Part shown: piece by piece, positions 1-7,482 of the stretch
Layout of the letters: the number at the start of each line of letters is the position of its first letter
How positions within the stretch are numbered: the stretch's first letter is position 1
Origin: Ferruginibacter paludis
GTDB lineage: Bacteria; Bacteroidota; Bacteroidia; Chitinophagales; Chitinophagaceae
Assembly: GCF_030409685.1 (NCBI RefSeq)
Contig: NZ_JAUFQJ010000006.1
Coordinates: 372,001 to 436,000, forward strand
Direction of reading: 5' to 3'
Length of the DNA: 64,000 nt
Notes under the pieces: model-generated
Databases searched by the model: none
Told to the model about the DNA's origin: nothing
The model's input: only the letters and a program-made list of their open reading frames with translations
Made by a program: the position numbers and the translations under genes

Positions 1-840
1 CTGACTTGTTGCTGCGCTCATGCCGCTATCAATACCACAACCGGCTGCTTCCACCGCCACCAGTTGTACAGACAAATCGTCCAGGAAATGATAAAAAGCA
101 CCTGCTGCATTGCTGCCGCCGCCAACACAGGCTATCACATGTGTTGGTAATTCACTACCTGTTTTTTCCAGCAATTGCTTTTTAATTTCTTCGCTGATGA
201 TGCTTTGAAAACGTGCCACCATATCGGGGTAAGGATGCGGCCCTACCACGCTGCCGATGATATAATGTGTATCTACGGGGTTGTTGATCCAATCCCTGAT
301 CGCCTCGTTGGTGGCATCTTTCAGCGTTTTACTGCCACTGATGGCCGGCACCACTGTGGCACCCAGCATTTGCATTCTTGCCACGTTGGGGGCTTGCCGC
401 TCAATATCTTTTTCCCCCATGTACACGATGCATTCCAAACCTTTCAGTGCACAAACGGTGGCCGTTGCAACCCCGTGCTGACCGGCGCCGGTTTCGGCGA
501 TAATTCTTTTTTTGCCGAGGCGTTGCGCCAGCAAAATTTGTCCAACCGTATTGTTGATTTTATGTGCGCCGGTATGACAAAGGTCTTCCCTTTTTAAGTA
601 CACTTTTACACCGTGTTTTTCACTCACCCTTTCTGCTAAAAACAGCGGTGTTGGCCTGCCTACATAATCCCGAAGCAATTGCTGCAGCTCCTGCTGAAAC
701 GCAGGCTCCTGCATTATTTGCAGGTATTGCTCCTGCAGCTGCTTTACGTTGGGATATAACATTTCCGGTATAAAAGCCCCGCCGAAATCGCCGTAATATC
801 CATGCTCATTTACAGCGAAATTATTTTGTTGTGTTGTCAT
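1..840 (-). CDS. trpB: Tryptophan synthase beta chain (partial, 3' end off the window)
   Basis: This is the PLP-dependent subunit that condenses indole with serine in the last step of tryptophan synthesis, acting in the cytoplasm as an alpha2beta2 complex with TrpA. Translating the minus strand from the ATG at 840 gives 280 uninterrupted residues to the window edge, about 70% of the usual ~395. The PLP lysine is K94 in GAHKINN, and the cofactor-phosphate loop GGGSN is at 240-244. It is the last visible gene of the trp operon; trpA would be expected beyond the left edge, which I cannot see. The GNAT gene and 147 bp separate it from the rest of the operon. Confidence 0.97.
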   Translation of the reverse strand, partial: MTTQQNNFAVNEHGYYGDFGGAFIPEMLYPNVKQLQEQYLQIMQEPAFQQELQQLLRDYVGRPTPLFLAERVSEKHGVKVYLKREDLCHTGAHKINNTVGQILLAQRLGKKRIIAETGAGQHGVATATVCALKGLECIVYMGEKDIERQAPNVARMQMLGATVVPAISGSKTLKDATNEAIRDWINNPVDTHYIIGSVVGPHPYPDMVARFQSIISEEIKKQLLEKTGSELPTHVIACVGGGSNAAGAFYHFLDDLSVQLVAVEAAGCGIDSGMSAATSQ

Positions 841-859
841 CATTTGTATTTCAATTTAA

Positions 860-883
860 CATCGTTGTGTCACTCACTTGTAC
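860..883 (+). repeat. Possible degenerate half-copy of the dispersed repeat
   Basis: The stretch ending CTTGTAC resembles the right half of the repeat seen at 9691 and 41940 (core GCGTCGCACTCTTGTAC), with several changes and small indels. It lies between the GNAT gene and trpB, and is in the opposite orientation to the copy at 1512-1594. The two would therefore flank the GNAT gene as inverted repeats. The similarity is weak enough to be chance. Confidence 0.25.
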
Positions 884-987
884 TTTTTCAGCTATGTGCA
901 GCCCTTTCAATTCGGAGTACCGGCTGCTGTTTATGTTGTTTGAATTTGCGGCCTGACCCTGGTTCCTGCTGCAATGCATTTAATATT

Positions 988-1488
988 TTAAATGCCAGGA
1001 ATAATCAGTTCCAAAAATTTCAAATCCATCCACCTGTTAAACTTAAACCCTACTTCCTTAAAGTGCGCCACTTCCACAAAGCCAAACTTTTCATGCAGCG
1101 CAATGCTTGCTTCATTGGTAGCTTCTATACCCGCTACTATTGCATGAAGTCCCAATTGTTTTGCGGCTTCAATCAACGGTGGCATCAATAATTTTGCCAC
1201 GCCTTTCCCGCGGCTTTTACCGGCAACATACACAGAATTTTCTACCGTAAACCGGTACCCAAACCATGGCCTGAAAGGCCCAATGGTACTGAATCCTATC
1301 ACGACGCCATTTTCTTTTGCCGTAAATACCGGAAAGCCCTGTTCTTTTTTAATTGCAAACCATTCCTCCCGCATGGCGAGCGTATGCGGCTCTTCGTGCC
1401 ATACTGCCGTGGTGTGGATGATGATATCGTTATAGATTTCCAGCAGGGCTGGTATATCTTCTTCAGTGGCGGTTTGAATTGTTATCAT
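988..1488 (-). CDS. GNAT N-acetyltransferase, phosphinothricin-acetyltransferase-like
   Basis: A 166-residue single-domain GNAT enzyme that should transfer acetyl from acetyl-CoA to a small amine. The N-terminal pattern TATEEDIPALLEIYNDII, the early HTTAVWHEEP segment and the CoA-binding loop SRGKGVAKLL match the Pat/Bar subgroup. Those enzymes act on phosphinothricin or methionine sulfoximine-like amino acids; the real substrate here is unknown. I start it at the ATG at 1488, because the in-frame TTG nine bases earlier is less likely. It sits between trpF and trpB on the same strand, an unusual place for a gene with no role in tryptophan synthesis, and probably inserted there with the neighbouring repeat. 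Confidence 0.85.
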   Translation of the reverse strand: MITIQTATEEDIPALLEIYNDIIIHTTAVWHEEPHTLAMREEWFAIKKEQGFPVFTAKENGVVIGFSTIGPFRPWFGYRFTVENSVYVAGKSRGKGVAKLLMPPLIEAAKQLGLHAIVAGIEATNEASIALHEKFGFVEVAHFKEVGFKFNRWMDLKFLELIIPGI

Positions 1489-1511
1489 ACTTGTCAATTA
1501 AAATAAACCCA

Positions 1512-1594
1512 CTACGCTTTAATAAAAGTCCAACAATGGTATGCGGTACCAGAGGGCGATGCAACAAAGTACCACAAAGCTTACTGGCCCGGAC
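1512..1594 (-). repeat. Dispersed repeat, copy C
   Basis: On the minus strand this reads GTCCGGGCC, then CTTTGTGGTAC, then CTTTTATTAAAGCGTAG. Over its whole length it aligns with copy B (41940-42023). Over the first ~50 bases it aligns with copy A (9691-9740), with one or a few small gaps. It fills most of the space between trpF and the GNAT gene. A perfect 7-bp hairpin (1597-1614, loop TGAA) abuts its GTCCGG end. Confidence 0.7.
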
Positions 1595-1662
1595 CAATCC
1601 CCTGAAGGGGATTACAGCTTTTTGCATTCAAGGACAAAAGAAATTTGAATACATGCAAAGAG

Positions 1663-2292
1663 TTATTTCAAGGCCTGCTTTAACTGCAGCACCAATGCCA
1701 TGTCTTTTACGCCAGGTTCCTTTTCAAACTTACTGTTGATGTCGATACCCATAAAATCGGGGTGCTTAAAGGCCTTTACTTTTACCGCATCTTCCAGGCC
1801 AATTCCGCCGCTTAAAAAGAATGGCTTTTCAATTTTAGCTTTTTTCAACAACTTCCAGTCGAACTGCTTTCCCGTGCCGCCTACAGCACCATTTTTACCA
1901 GCGGTGTCAAATAAATAATAATCGCACACGGCATCGTAATCCGCTACCAGCCCATCTATTGAGCCTGTGTTTGCATCAATACTGAAAGCCTTAATTACTT
2001 CTACGTCATCAGATAGCTGCTCACACAACTCAGGCGTTTCTTCGCCGTGCAACTGCACCACATCCAAACCATAATCTTCCACCATTTGTATAATTTCATC
2101 ATAAGCGGCATTTACAAACACACCTACTTTTTTAATGTCAAAGTCGGTTGACTCCAGTTCTTCTTTAGAAATTTTACCCACCACATAACGGGGTGATTCT
2201 TTATAAAAAATCAGGCCGGCAAAATCGATATTCAATCCATCTAACTGCTGCAATTGTTTTAACTGCGTGATACCACATACCTTAATGTTCAT
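1663..2292 (-). CDS. trpF: Phosphoribosylanthranilate isomerase, second copy in the operon
   Basis: This (beta/alpha)8 enzyme converts phosphoribosylanthranilate to CdRP, the third step of tryptophan synthesis. The 209-residue protein starts at the ATG at 2292 (MNIKVCGIT). A longer open frame upstream only overlaps the preceding trpF. The catalytic pair is present: C6 in KVCGIT (general base) and D129 in LFDTAG (general acid). The phosphate-binding LSGGI (160-164) and IDINSKFE near 183-190 are also present. It lies 16 bp after another full trpF, with only about half the residues identical by eye, so the duplication is old. Which copy carries the main flux cannot be told from sequence. Confidence 0.95.
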   Translation of the reverse strand: MNIKVCGITQLKQLQQLDGLNIDFAGLIFYKESPRYVVGKISKEELESTDFDIKKVGVFVNAAYDEIIQMVEDYGLDVVQLHGEETPELCEQLSDDVEVIKAFSIDANTGSIDGLVADYDAVCDYYLFDTAGKNGAVGGTGKQFDWKLLKKAKIEKPFFLSGGIGLEDAVKVKAFKHPDFMGIDINSKFEKEPGVKDMALVLQLKQALK

Positions 2293-2308
2293 CGTTTGTT
2301 TTTTCTGG

Positions 2309-2935
2309 TTATAATTGTTGTATAAATTTTTTAATTTTTTCCATGTCTTTAACGCCGGGCAATATTTCGAACTTGCTGTTGATATCAATGGCAAACAATC
2401 CTTTCGCTTCGGGCAGCTGACTGAATGCTTTTAATTTCTCAACATCCCCGGGCTCAATGCCTCCGCTTAAAAAATAGGGTTTACCAACCGCCACATCATG
2501 CAGTTTACCCCAGTCGAATTTTTTGCCGGTACCACCGTAACCTGCGCCTTCCGTGTCGAACATAAACATATCGCACACTTCCATATAGTCTTTTATACGC
2601 CAGCCAATATTATCACTGTCACTGATGCGGAAGGCTTTTACCACCGAAATATAGTCAGCGATTTTTTCGCAATATTTTGGTGTTTCATCACCATGTAACT
2701 GAACCATATGCAGGCGGCATTCATCCACCATGTGCAGCACTTCTTCCACAGAAGCGTTTACAAAAACGCCTACTTTATTTACATTGCTTTCTTTTTTTAT
2801 TTGCGTGGTTGTCATCTGCCGCAACACATACCGCGGTGATTTAGGATAAAAAATAAGGCCTGCAAAAGTGGCGCCCGTTTCAGGTAATTTTACTAGTTGC
2901 TCCTCCTGCGTGATACCACAAACTTTTACTCTCAT
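2309..2935 (-). CDS. trpF: Phosphoribosylanthranilate isomerase, first copy in the operon
   Basis: A complete 208-residue PRA isomerase with the same catalytic set as its neighbour: C6 in KVCGIT, D127 in MFDTEG, LSGGI at 156-160 and DINSKFE near the C-terminus. Its ATG follows the trpC stop codon after a single base, so the two are translationally close. This is the position where trpF is expected in an E-G-D-C-F-B order. The downstream paralogue at 1663-2292 is clearly divergent, particularly in residues 40-55 and 103-120, so this is not a sequencing or assembly duplication. Confidence 0.95.
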   Translation of the reverse strand: MRVKVCGITQEEQLVKLPETGATFAGLIFYPKSPRYVLRQMTTTQIKKESNVNKVGVFVNASVEEVLHMVDECRLHMVQLHGDETPKYCEKIADYISVVKAFRISDSDNIGWRIKDYMEVCDMFMFDTEGAGYGGTGKKFDWGKLHDVAVGKPYFLSGGIEPGDVEKLKAFSQLPEAKGLFAIDINSKFEILPGVKDMEKIKKFIQQL

Positions 2936-2936
2936 T

Positions 2937-3728
2937 TTATTTGTTGGTTGCGTTTAATTGTTGAACAAAATGGGCAAAAGCAATCGCCGGATCAGGTTGT
3001 TTCATAAAGTTTTCGCCTATCAGAAACCCTTTGAAACCAGCATTTTTGAAGATACCAATTGTTTCAATATCATTGATACCACTTTCGGCAATTTTAATTT
3101 TATCAGCCGGTATTTTTTTACTTAAAGCGATGGAGCGGTTAATATCTACGGTAAACGTTTTAAGGTCCCGGTTGTTCACACCAACAATTTCCGTGGCGGC
3201 GCAAATATGGTGCAACTCTTCCTCACAGTGTATTTCAAGCAATACCTCCAGCTGAAGATTTTTTGCAAACCGGGCCAGTTCTTCCACCCTTTGCGGTGTA
3301 AGGCAGGCAGCAATGAGCAAAATTACATCTGCACCAATCGACCTGGCCTCAGTGATCTGGTATTCATCAACAATAAAATCTTTGCGTAAAATAGGTATAT
3401 TATTTACCCTGGCTTTTATTAAGTCCGCGTTGCTGCCACCAAAAAAATGCTGATCTGTTAATACCGATAAACAGCTTGCCCCATATTGAGTATATGCTCC
3501 GGTAACTTCTACCACATCTGCCTTATCATTAATTATTCCCCTGGAGGGAGATTGTCTTTTAAACTCTGCGATGATACCTGTTTTGATTTCATCCAGCAAA
3601 AATTGTTTCAGTGAAAACGTTGGGCGCTTATACAACGCTGATTGCACCAGTTCCTGAACGGGCGTTTGTAATTCGGTTTGTGCAACTTCTATTTTTTTAT
3701 GCGCTATTATCGTGTCTAAAATATTCAT
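2937..3728 (-). CDS. trpC: Indole-3-glycerol phosphate synthase
   Basis: Catalyses ring closure and decarboxylation of CdRP to indole-3-glycerol phosphate in the cytoplasm. The 263 residues are the normal length for a monofunctional TrpC (no TrpF fusion). Family signatures are visible: AEFKRQSPSRG with K57, LRKDFIV with the catalytic lysine K116, GVNNRDL, and IAESGI near the C-terminus. It starts at the ATG at 3728 and is followed after one base by the first trpF. A 95-bp gap separates it from trpD. Confidence 0.97.
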   Translation of the reverse strand: MNILDTIIAHKKIEVAQTELQTPVQELVQSALYKRPTFSLKQFLLDEIKTGIIAEFKRQSPSRGIINDKADVVEVTGAYTQYGASCLSVLTDQHFFGGSNADLIKARVNNIPILRKDFIVDEYQITEARSIGADVILLIAACLTPQRVEELARFAKNLQLEVLLEIHCEEELHHICAATEIVGVNNRDLKTFTVDINRSIALSKKIPADKIKIAESGINDIETIGIFKNAGFKGFLIGENFMKQPDPAIAFAHFVQQLNATNK

Positions 3729-3823
3729 TCAGTAGATGGAGTAAAATTGACTTGTATAAAAGTTGGTTATAATTATTTCAAACGTTCAATACAATGACGC
3801 TGTCAGCATCATTGTAAAATTAA

Positions 3824-4810
3824 TCAGGCGCATACTTTTCTGAGCGTTTCCAATGCCTTACCACTTTCAAGGCTTTCCACGGCCAGCTGGTAGCAGGTTT
3901 CATAATCGGCATATTTACCTGTACACTGCAATGCCATGGCTGAGTTGGCCAATACGACTGAATTCTGTGACCATGTACCATCCCCCTTTAAAACGTTCAG
4001 GAATATTTTAGCTGCTTCTTCCGGTGTGTCGCCTCCGTAAATATCAACCGCACTTACCGTGCGCTTGCCAAGCGATTCTGCGCTCATGATCTTTTCACCT
4101 GTATTGGTGATCACTTTTGTATCACCTGTTAAAGAGATTTCGTCATAACCATCCAGCCCGTGAATAATAGTAAAATTGCTGCTGGTTTGTTGCAATAAAT
4201 AATTGTATATCCTCGCCATTTCAAGATTGTAAACTCCTACCAGCTGGTGTTTGGGGGAGGCAGGATTTACCATCGGACCCAGCATATTAAAGAAGGTGCG
4301 TACGCCTAAATTTTTACGGATTGGTCCTACTACTTTTAATGCGGGATGAAATAATGGCGCATGTAAAAAACAAATATTTGCTTCATCCATTTCCCTGTTT
4401 AAGGCATCGGTATCATTTTTAAATTTGTAACCCAATTGCTCCATTACGTTACTTGAACCACTGATGGAAGAAGCGCCATAGTTGCCGTGTTTAGCCACTT
4501 TGTTGCCCGTTCCGGCAACAATAAAACAACTGAGAGTTGATATGTTGAAAGTATTTTTTCCATCTCCGCCTGTGCCTACTATATCCATCACTTCCTGCCC
4601 ATGTAAATTCACCGGCACACACAATTCCAACAATGCATCCCGGAAACCCTGCAACTCTGCAATGGTAATGCTGCGCATTAAATACACGGTAATAAAGGAA
4701 GCGATTTCACTTTCATTGTATATGCCCCTACTGATATTCAACAATACCTCTTTTGCCTGTTCAGCTGAAAGTGTTTTGTGTTCGAATAAATAGCTTAATA
4801 TTTGTTTCAT
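3824..4810 (-). CDS. trpD: Anthranilate phosphoribosyltransferase
   Basis: Transfers the phosphoribosyl group of PRPP to anthranilate. The 328-residue protein has the nucleoside phosphorylase-like fold and is the usual family length. It contains the PRPP/anthranilate loop VGTGGDGKNTFNIST (GTGGD at 79-83), KHGNYGASS near 107-115, and the FFNMLGPMVNP segment. It is a stand-alone TrpD, not fused to the glutaminase. It is transcribed after trpG, from which an 80-bp gap with a short GC-rich hairpin separates it. Confidence 0.97.
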   Translation of the reverse strand: MKQILSYLFEHKTLSAEQAKEVLLNISRGIYNESEIASFITVYLMRSITIAELQGFRDALLELCVPVNLHGQEVMDIVGTGGDGKNTFNISTLSCFIVAGTGNKVAKHGNYGASSISGSSNVMEQLGYKFKNDTDALNREMDEANICFLHAPLFHPALKVVGPIRKNLGVRTFFNMLGPMVNPASPKHQLVGVYNLEMARIYNYLLQQTSSNFTIIHGLDGYDEISLTGDTKVITNTGEKIMSAESLGKRTVSAVDIYGGDTPEEAAKIFLNVLKGDGTWSQNSVVLANSAMALQCTGKYADYETCYQLAVESLESGKALETLRKVCA

Positions 4811-4890
4811 ACTAGCAATATTGCCTTCCCGGTAAAGAATGCGGGAAGCATTAATTTAAAATCTGATTTTCAATTACAACTTATAACGTC

Positions 4891-5469
4891 TTATTTATAA
4901 CTTTCGCCCAGCCAGTTACGCATCATCTTCTCCCCCAATGGTGTCAGCACACTTTCCGGGTGAAACTGTACACCCTGCACATCATATGTTTTATGTTGCA
5001 GTGCCATTACATAACCATTGTCGTCTACCGCTGTAATCTCCAGTTCAGCAGGAAAATTTTCCTTATCAACAATCCAGCTATGGTAACGGCCTACTTCAAC
5101 TTCTTTACCCAAACCTTTTAATACCGGTGCCTCTTCATTCAGGATGTTGATTTTTGTTGCAATGCCATGATATACTTTATCTAAATTTTTTAAAGTACCA
5201 CCAAAGGACTGACCGATTGCCTGGTGGCCCAAACATACGCCCAGTATAGATTTAGTGGCAGCATACCTTTTAATCAGCGGCAATAATAAACCTGCTTCTT
5301 CCGGTATGCCCGGGCCCGGAGATAAAATAATTTTATCGTATGCATTCACATCATCCAAAGCAATCTGGTCATTACGAAACACGTCCACTTTTTCATGGGT
5401 GATCTTTTCTACCAGGTGAACAAGGTTGTACGTAAAGGAATCATAATTATCAAATACCAATATTTTCAT
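4891..5469 (-). CDS. trpG: Anthranilate synthase glutaminase component
   Basis: A class I glutamine amidotransferase that supplies ammonia to TrpE. I place the start at the ATG at 5469 (MKILVFDNYDSF); it follows the trpE stop after one base (TGA-G-ATG), implying translational coupling. The longer frame would overlap trpE. The 192 residues are standard. The nucleophile is C79 in GVCLGHQ, the oxyanion region is PGPG at 51-54, and the His/Glu pair lies in QFHPES near the C-terminus. Such proteins often double as PabA in folate synthesis; nothing here decides that. Confidence 0.96.
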   Translation of the reverse strand: MKILVFDNYDSFTYNLVHLVEKITHEKVDVFRNDQIALDDVNAYDKIILSPGPGIPEEAGLLLPLIKRYAATKSILGVCLGHQAIGQSFGGTLKNLDKVYHGIATKINILNEEAPVLKGLGKEVEVGRYHSWIVDKENFPAELEITAVDDNGYVMALQHKTYDVQGVQFHPESVLTPLGEKMMRNWLGESYK

Positions 5470-5470
5470 C

Positions 5471-6913
5471 TCAGATATTTTGCGCCAGAACAATGGCTTG
5501 TTTTAATGCATTTAATTTATTGTTTACTTCCTGCAACTCGCTTGCGGGATTGCTTGCCGCAACAATGCCTGCGCCTGCCTGGCAAATGAGTGTATTGTTT
5601 TTACTCAAAAAAGTCCGGATCATAATCGCATGATTGCAACTGCCATCAAAGCCAATGGAGCCGATAGCACCACCATAATAACTTCTAACAGTCGGCTCGT
5701 ATCCGTCAATTAATTGCATGGCTTTAAACTTGGGCGCACCACTTAAGGTACCTGCCGGAAAACTTACCGCCAGCAATTTAAAAGGGTTTTTCTCGGCTCC
5801 TACCTTGCCCTGTACTTCACTTACTAAATGAATCACATGAGAATAATAGTTTACCTTTTTGTACTGAGTAACTTCTACTTCATTGCACATCCTGCTCAGG
5901 TCGTTTCTTGCAAGATCCACCAGCATTACATGCTCGGCGTTTTCTTTTTCATCCTGTTCCAGTTGTATCGCCAGGGCTTTGTCGGTATCATCATTTCCAG
6001 TACGCCTGAAAGTTCCTGCAATGGGATGTACAATGGCTTTTCCGTTTTGTACGATCAGCTGGCTTTCGGGAGATGACCCCATCAGTTTATAATCGCCGTA
6101 ATCAAAATAAAATAAATAAGGGCTGGGGTTAATGCTGCGCAGTGCACGGTATACATTGAATTCATCCCCGGTAAATGATTGCTCAAATCTTCTGCTTAAT
6201 ACAATCTGAAACACATCGCCACGATGGCAACTGGCGATACCCTTTTTCACCATTTCCATGTAGTGTTCATCGGTTTGATTAGAACTTTCTTCACCTTTCG
6301 TATGGAAAGGGAAAGTTGGTACGTCTTTGCTGCGGATCAAACTCTCTACAAGTTCTACTTCGCTCGGAATGCCTTCAATCGCATTTTCGCAAATAAATAA
6401 TTCATCTTTAAAATGATTGATGGCTATTACATACTGATATAGACGATAGCGCATCAGCGGTATTTCAGCCGCCGCAACACCACTGCCGTCCAATATTGCA
6501 GCGTTCTTGTTTTTATTAAGTTCGATAGAATCAAAAAACTGAACCGCATCATACGTGCTGTAGCCAAATAACCCCTGGGCAACACTGATGGGTTTTGCTG
6601 CGGGCGTTTTTATTTCAAAGCGTTGCATAAAATCCCACAACAGTTGAGGCACGTCCGTAGGATTTGCAATAGCAATTTTTTCCTGTGGCTGTCCCGGCAA
6701 CTTAAATTCCAGCACAGCAGTATTACTTATTTCAATGCCCGCAATGGCATTGATACCAATGAACGTATAGCTGTTTTCACCTGCATGAAAATCGCTGCTC
6801 TCCAGCAAAATAGTATCCCTGAAACGGTCTCTTAACCTGAGGTAAATACCCACTGGGGTAAATACATCGGCTAATAATTTTTTGCAGGTTGTGTCAATAA
6901 TAATCTTCCTCAT
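5471..6913 (-). CDS. trpE: Anthranilate synthase component I
   Basis: Converts chorismate plus ammonia to anthranilate, the committed and feedback-regulated step. The 480-residue protein has the N-terminal TrpE domain with LLESSD at 36-41, the motif involved in tryptophan feedback binding in this family. The chorismate-binding domain follows, with IAGTFRRTG, ENAEHVMLVDLARNDL, FPAGTLSGAPK and a C-terminal QAGAGIVAASNP. It is the first structural gene of the operon. Expression is probably controlled by the attenuator directly upstream (6959-7077), in addition to enzyme feedback. Confidence 0.97.
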   Translation of the reverse strand: MRKIIIDTTCKKLLADVFTPVGIYLRLRDRFRDTILLESSDFHAGENSYTFIGINAIAGIEISNTAVLEFKLPGQPQEKIAIANPTDVPQLLWDFMQRFEIKTPAAKPISVAQGLFGYSTYDAVQFFDSIELNKNKNAAILDGSGVAAAEIPLMRYRLYQYVIAINHFKDELFICENAIEGIPSEVELVESLIRSKDVPTFPFHTKGEESSNQTDEHYMEMVKKGIASCHRGDVFQIVLSRRFEQSFTGDEFNVYRALRSINPSPYLFYFDYGDYKLMGSSPESQLIVQNGKAIVHPIAGTFRRTGNDDTDKALAIQLEQDEKENAEHVMLVDLARNDLSRMCNEVEVTQYKKVNYYSHVIHLVSEVQGKVGAEKNPFKLLAVSFPAGTLSGAPKFKAMQLIDGYEPTVRSYYGGAIGSIGFDGSCNHAIMIRTFLSKNNTLICQAGAGIVAASNPASELQEVNNKLNALKQAIVLAQNI

Positions 6914-6958
6914 GCGTATTTTTTGTGAACGTAATTAAAAGCCCGAAACCAATAAATT

Positions 6959-6985
6959 AAAAAACCCCAACACAATGTGTCGGGG
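6959..6985 (-). terminator. trp attenuator terminator
   Basis: On the minus strand the transcript reads CCCCGACA, a short loop, UGUUGGGG, then six U. The 8-bp stem (one G-U pair) at 6965-6985 plus the U-tract at 6964-6959 is a typical intrinsic terminator. It lies between the leader peptide and trpE, 45 bp before the trpE start. Its 5' arm CGACACA (6982-6976) is also complementary to UGUGUCG at 7023-7017, so an alternative antiterminator can form. Confidence 0.85.
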
Positions 6986-7016
6986 CCTTAATATAGTTAG
7001 TACATACATAGCATTG

Positions 7017-7026
7017 CGACACATCA
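7017..7026 (-). promoter_or_regulatory. trp antiterminator arm overlapping the leader stop codon
   Basis: The transcript segment UGAUGUGUCG at 7026-7017 contains the leader stop codon. It pairs over 8-9 bases with CGACACAUU, the 5' arm of the downstream terminator. A ribosome stalled on the Trp codons would leave this segment free to form the antiterminator. A ribosome that reaches the stop codon would cover it and let the terminator form. This follows the classical trp logic; the mechanism is inferred, the complementarity is seen. Confidence 0.75.
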
Positions 7027-7077
7027 TAATAATGATTGCCACCACCAGATTTTGCTATATGTATTTTGTATTTTCAT
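7024..7077 (-). CDS. trpL: trp operon leader peptide with three consecutive Trp codons
   Basis: A 17-codon frame from the ATG at 7077 to TGA at 7026-7024 encodes MKIQNTYSKIWWWQSLL. TGG-TGG-TGG is the ribosome-stalling run (7047-7039). Tryptophan is the rarest residue in most proteins, and three in a row directly in front of trpE, followed by an antiterminator/terminator pair, is diagnostic of attenuation. A further complementarity (AUAGCA at the Tyr-Ser codons with UGCUAU downstream of the stop) could provide the protector stem. The frame is far too short for routine gene finders. Confidence 0.88.
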   Translation of the reverse strand: MKIQNTYSKIWWWQSLL

Positions 7078-7086
7078 TTCGTTGTG

Positions 7087-7114
7087 CAAATATGTGGCAG
7101 ATTTTATTACCAAA
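7087..7114 (-). promoter_or_regulatory. Likely trp operon promoter
   Basis: Read on the minus strand there is TTTG at 7114-7111, 16 bases, then CATATTTG at 7094-7087. This is one base off the Bacteroidota -7 consensus TAnnTTTG, with a spacer slightly shorter than usual. The transcript would start about 5-10 bases before the leader ATG at 7077. The position fits well, the match is imperfect. Confidence 0.4.
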
Positions 7115-7150
7115 AAAACTTTTTTAGTAAATTCAATAAAAAATATAAGA

Positions 7151-7440
7151 ATGGATATCCAACACAAACAGGCTTCAACCAAAGGCGTATTTTACATTGA
7201 AGGCAAGGATAATTACCTGGCAGAACTGGACTATTCGTTGACACCCGGCCAGGTGATGATCATTAACCATAGGGAAGTGGATGATTTTTTAAGGGGACAA
7301 GATATTGTCAGGGCCTTGTCAATACAGCAGCAGGATATGCCCGTAAAAATCAGCTGAAGATAATACCGCATTGTCCTTTTGCCAATACGTTAATGAAGCG
7401 GAACAAAGCAGAATATGCAGATGTTTTAAAGGAAAATTAA
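7151..7440 (+). pseudogene. Frameshifted YjdJ-like small GNAT acetyltransferase
   Basis: From the ATG at 7151 the frame reads GVFYIEGKDNYLAELDYSL and HREVDDFLRGQ, typical of the ~95-residue YjdJ/GNAT family. It then loses homology after RALS and stops at 7357. Shifting frame near 7317 restores VNTAAGYARKNQLKIIP, CPFANTLMKRNKAEYADV and a stop at 7440, exactly the family's C-terminus. One missing base (GCCTTGGTC read as GCCTTGTC) explains the break. The acetyl-CoA loop, usually RGQGIG, is RGQDIV here, which suggests real decay rather than only a sequencing error. It is transcribed divergently from the trp operon. Confidence 0.8.
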
Positions 7441-7482
7441 GTTGGCATTTTATAAAGTACCTTCAACAAAAATTATAATAAT

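Noticed and set aside
175..830. Several plus-strand open frames at the left edge
   Set aside because: They are antisense to trpB, whose minus-strand translation carries all family motifs.
2293..2394. N-terminal extension of the downstream trpF
   Set aside because: It overlaps the end of the upstream trpF and encodes no conserved sequence; the family starts at MNIKVCGIT.
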